16,779 nucleotides of DNA from Bacteroidota bacterium. Lineage in GTDB: Bacteria; Bacteroidota; Bacteroidia; UBA8524. Shown here one piece after another: positions 16,198-16,779 of the stretch. The first letter of the stretch is position 1, and every line of letters begins with the position of its first letter. The stretch lies in NCBI GenBank assembly GCA_003531115.1, contig DQHT01000116.1:2412-19190 (forward strand). The letters run 5' to 3'. The notes below the pieces were generated by a model, which did no database searches, was not told the DNA's origin, and saw only the letters and a list, made by a program, of their open reading frames with translations. Both the position numbers and the translations under genes were made by a program.

Positions 16198-16640
16198 CAT
16201 ACTCCACTGTTAAAAACAAGCACTTCACGTATCCTGAATCCTGGCATGTGACCAAAGATTTCGTGAAGTGCTTGATTTCTATCATACCTTGACAGACAAA
16301 AAAGCCCAGCCTATAACACAAGGCAAACACAATAAGCTTGTTTGTGTCCTGCATAAGAATTGTTCAGGGATTTACAATTGGGTATCGTGGATGCAATTGT
16401 GTACTTAACCACATGCTATGTCTACCCTAAGACTGTTATTGCAATTGATGTGATTGCAAATTACCATAGTGATAGTTGTTCTATAAGCCTCATGATATTG
16501 ACATCTTTCTTGTTAGATCAAGTAGATGAAGACAAAACTGTCGGACCAGTAATAGACCTGAAAATACCCTTTCCCTCCTTCTTCCCAAAAATTTACCATG
16601 CCCTTTTTTCTATACTCTTTTATTGTCCAATAAAATAAAC
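16198..16640. other. Noncoding spacer before rnpB
   Basis: No convincing gene is present. Besides the inverted repeat at 16217-16274, two small palindromic pairs built around CAATTG are visible. They are ACAATTG/CAATTGT (16374-16380 and 16394-16400) and TTGCAAT/ATTGCAA (16439-16445 and 16453-16459). Their role is unknown. One plus-strand frame through this stretch starts only at TTG and has no domain or signal features. Confidence 0.6.
16217..16274 (+). terminator. 13-bp inverted repeat after the protease gene, possible terminator
   Basis: CAAGCACTTCACG (16217-16229) and CGTGAAGTGCTTG (16262-16274) are exact reverse complements separated by 32 bases. They begin 20 bp after the protease stop codon. 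The position suits transcript termination or 3'-end protection. The long loop and missing U-tract are atypical for an intrinsic terminator, and it could equally be a structured small RNA or a mobile palindrome. Confidence 0.4.
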
Positions 16641-16648
16641 TATTTTTG
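16641..16648 (+). promoter_or_regulatory. -7 box of the rnpB promoter
   Basis: TATTTTTG matches the Bacteroidota -7 consensus TAnnTTTG perfectly. Its last base lies a few bases before the predicted 5' end of RNase P RNA. The -33 region (TTTTATTG, 16618-16625) is only an approximate match and is slightly close. Confidence 0.6.
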
Positions 16649-16651
16649 AAT

Positions 16652-16779
16652 CGAGCAGAACGGCTTGTCGCCTGATTGGAATACATCGGGAGGAAAGTCC
16701 GGGCAACGCAGAGCACCATGCTTCCTAACGGGAAGGGTCCTGGCAACGGGACACAGAAAGTGCCACAGAAAATATACCG
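16652..16779 (+). ncRNA. rnpB: RNase P RNA, 5' part (cut by window edge)
   Basis: The catalytic RNA of RNase P trims tRNA 5' leaders. The near-universal conserved block GGAGGAAAGTCCGGGC lies at 16689-16704, preceded by GTCGCC. CCTGAT (16671-16676) pairs with ATCGGG (16685-16690) to form the P3 hairpin. Downstream, GTGCCACAGAAAATATACCG at the window end corresponds to the conserved region with ACAGA and AAACCG in bacterial type A RNAs. The 5' end was set at about 16652 by counting back from the conserved block as in E. coli and from the -7 box. Roughly the 3' two-thirds lies outside the window. Confidence 0.93.

Noticed and set aside
16360..16638. 92-codon plus-strand frame before rnpB
   Set aside because: It has only a TTG start, no signal or domain, and runs up to the rnpB promoter; the composition looks noncoding.
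16513..16746. 77-codon minus-strand frame across the start of rnpB
   Set aside because: It runs antisense to the conserved core of RNase P RNA.

Overview
The window looks like a chromosomal segment of a Bacteroidota bacterium. Four things point there: a type IX secretion (T9SS) sorting domain on a secreted protease, lipoproteins and fibre-like surface proteins in Bacteroidota style, -7 boxes of the TAnnTTTG type, and start codons that mostly lack a Shine-Dalgarno sequence. I cannot name a genus. A Saprospiria- or Chitinophagia-like lineage would fit, but that is inference.

Layout. (1) 1-1286, minus: glmM (phosphoglucosamine mutase), cut by the left edge inside its phosphate-binding loop, with a recognisable promoter. 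(2) 1420-3477, plus: ppk1, a complete polyphosphate kinase with both catalytic histidines. (3) 3478-3589: a short convergent spacer holding five heptanucleotide repeats (GGTTYTG) and a perfect 15-bp-stem palindrome. (4) 3590-4114, minus: a small lipoprotein of unknown role. (5) 4244-12133: six genes packed with no gap. Three run plus (UbiA-like membrane protein, a PEP-synthase/rifampicin-phosphotransferase-like enzyme, a GNAT-like acyltransferase) and three run minus (acyl-CoA-synthetase-like adenylating enzyme, a DUF3419/BtaA-like 3-amino-3-carboxypropyl transferase, an APH/choline-kinase-fold kinase). All five junctions overlap, including the tail-to-tail one. (6) 12134-12752: about 620 bp with no convincing gene. 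(7) 12753-16197, plus: a tight three-gene operon for export (fibre-like anchored protein, lipoprotein, T9SS-sorted trypsin-like protease), visibly more AT-rich than the genes to its left. (8) 16198-16640: noncoding, with a 13-bp inverted repeat. (9) from about 16652: the 5' part of rnpB (RNase P RNA), behind a perfect -7 box and cut by the right edge.

The six-gene block is the best candidate for an undescribed system. Its content (membrane prenyltransferase-like protein, carboxylate activation, aminocarboxypropyl transfer from SAM, two unrelated phosphotransferases, an acyltransferase) reads as a small pathway for a modified lipid or lipid-linked small molecule. The families are recognised from the sequence. 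The joint pathway and its product are inference. The BtaB-type N-methyltransferase expected for ordinary betaine lipid is not in the window.
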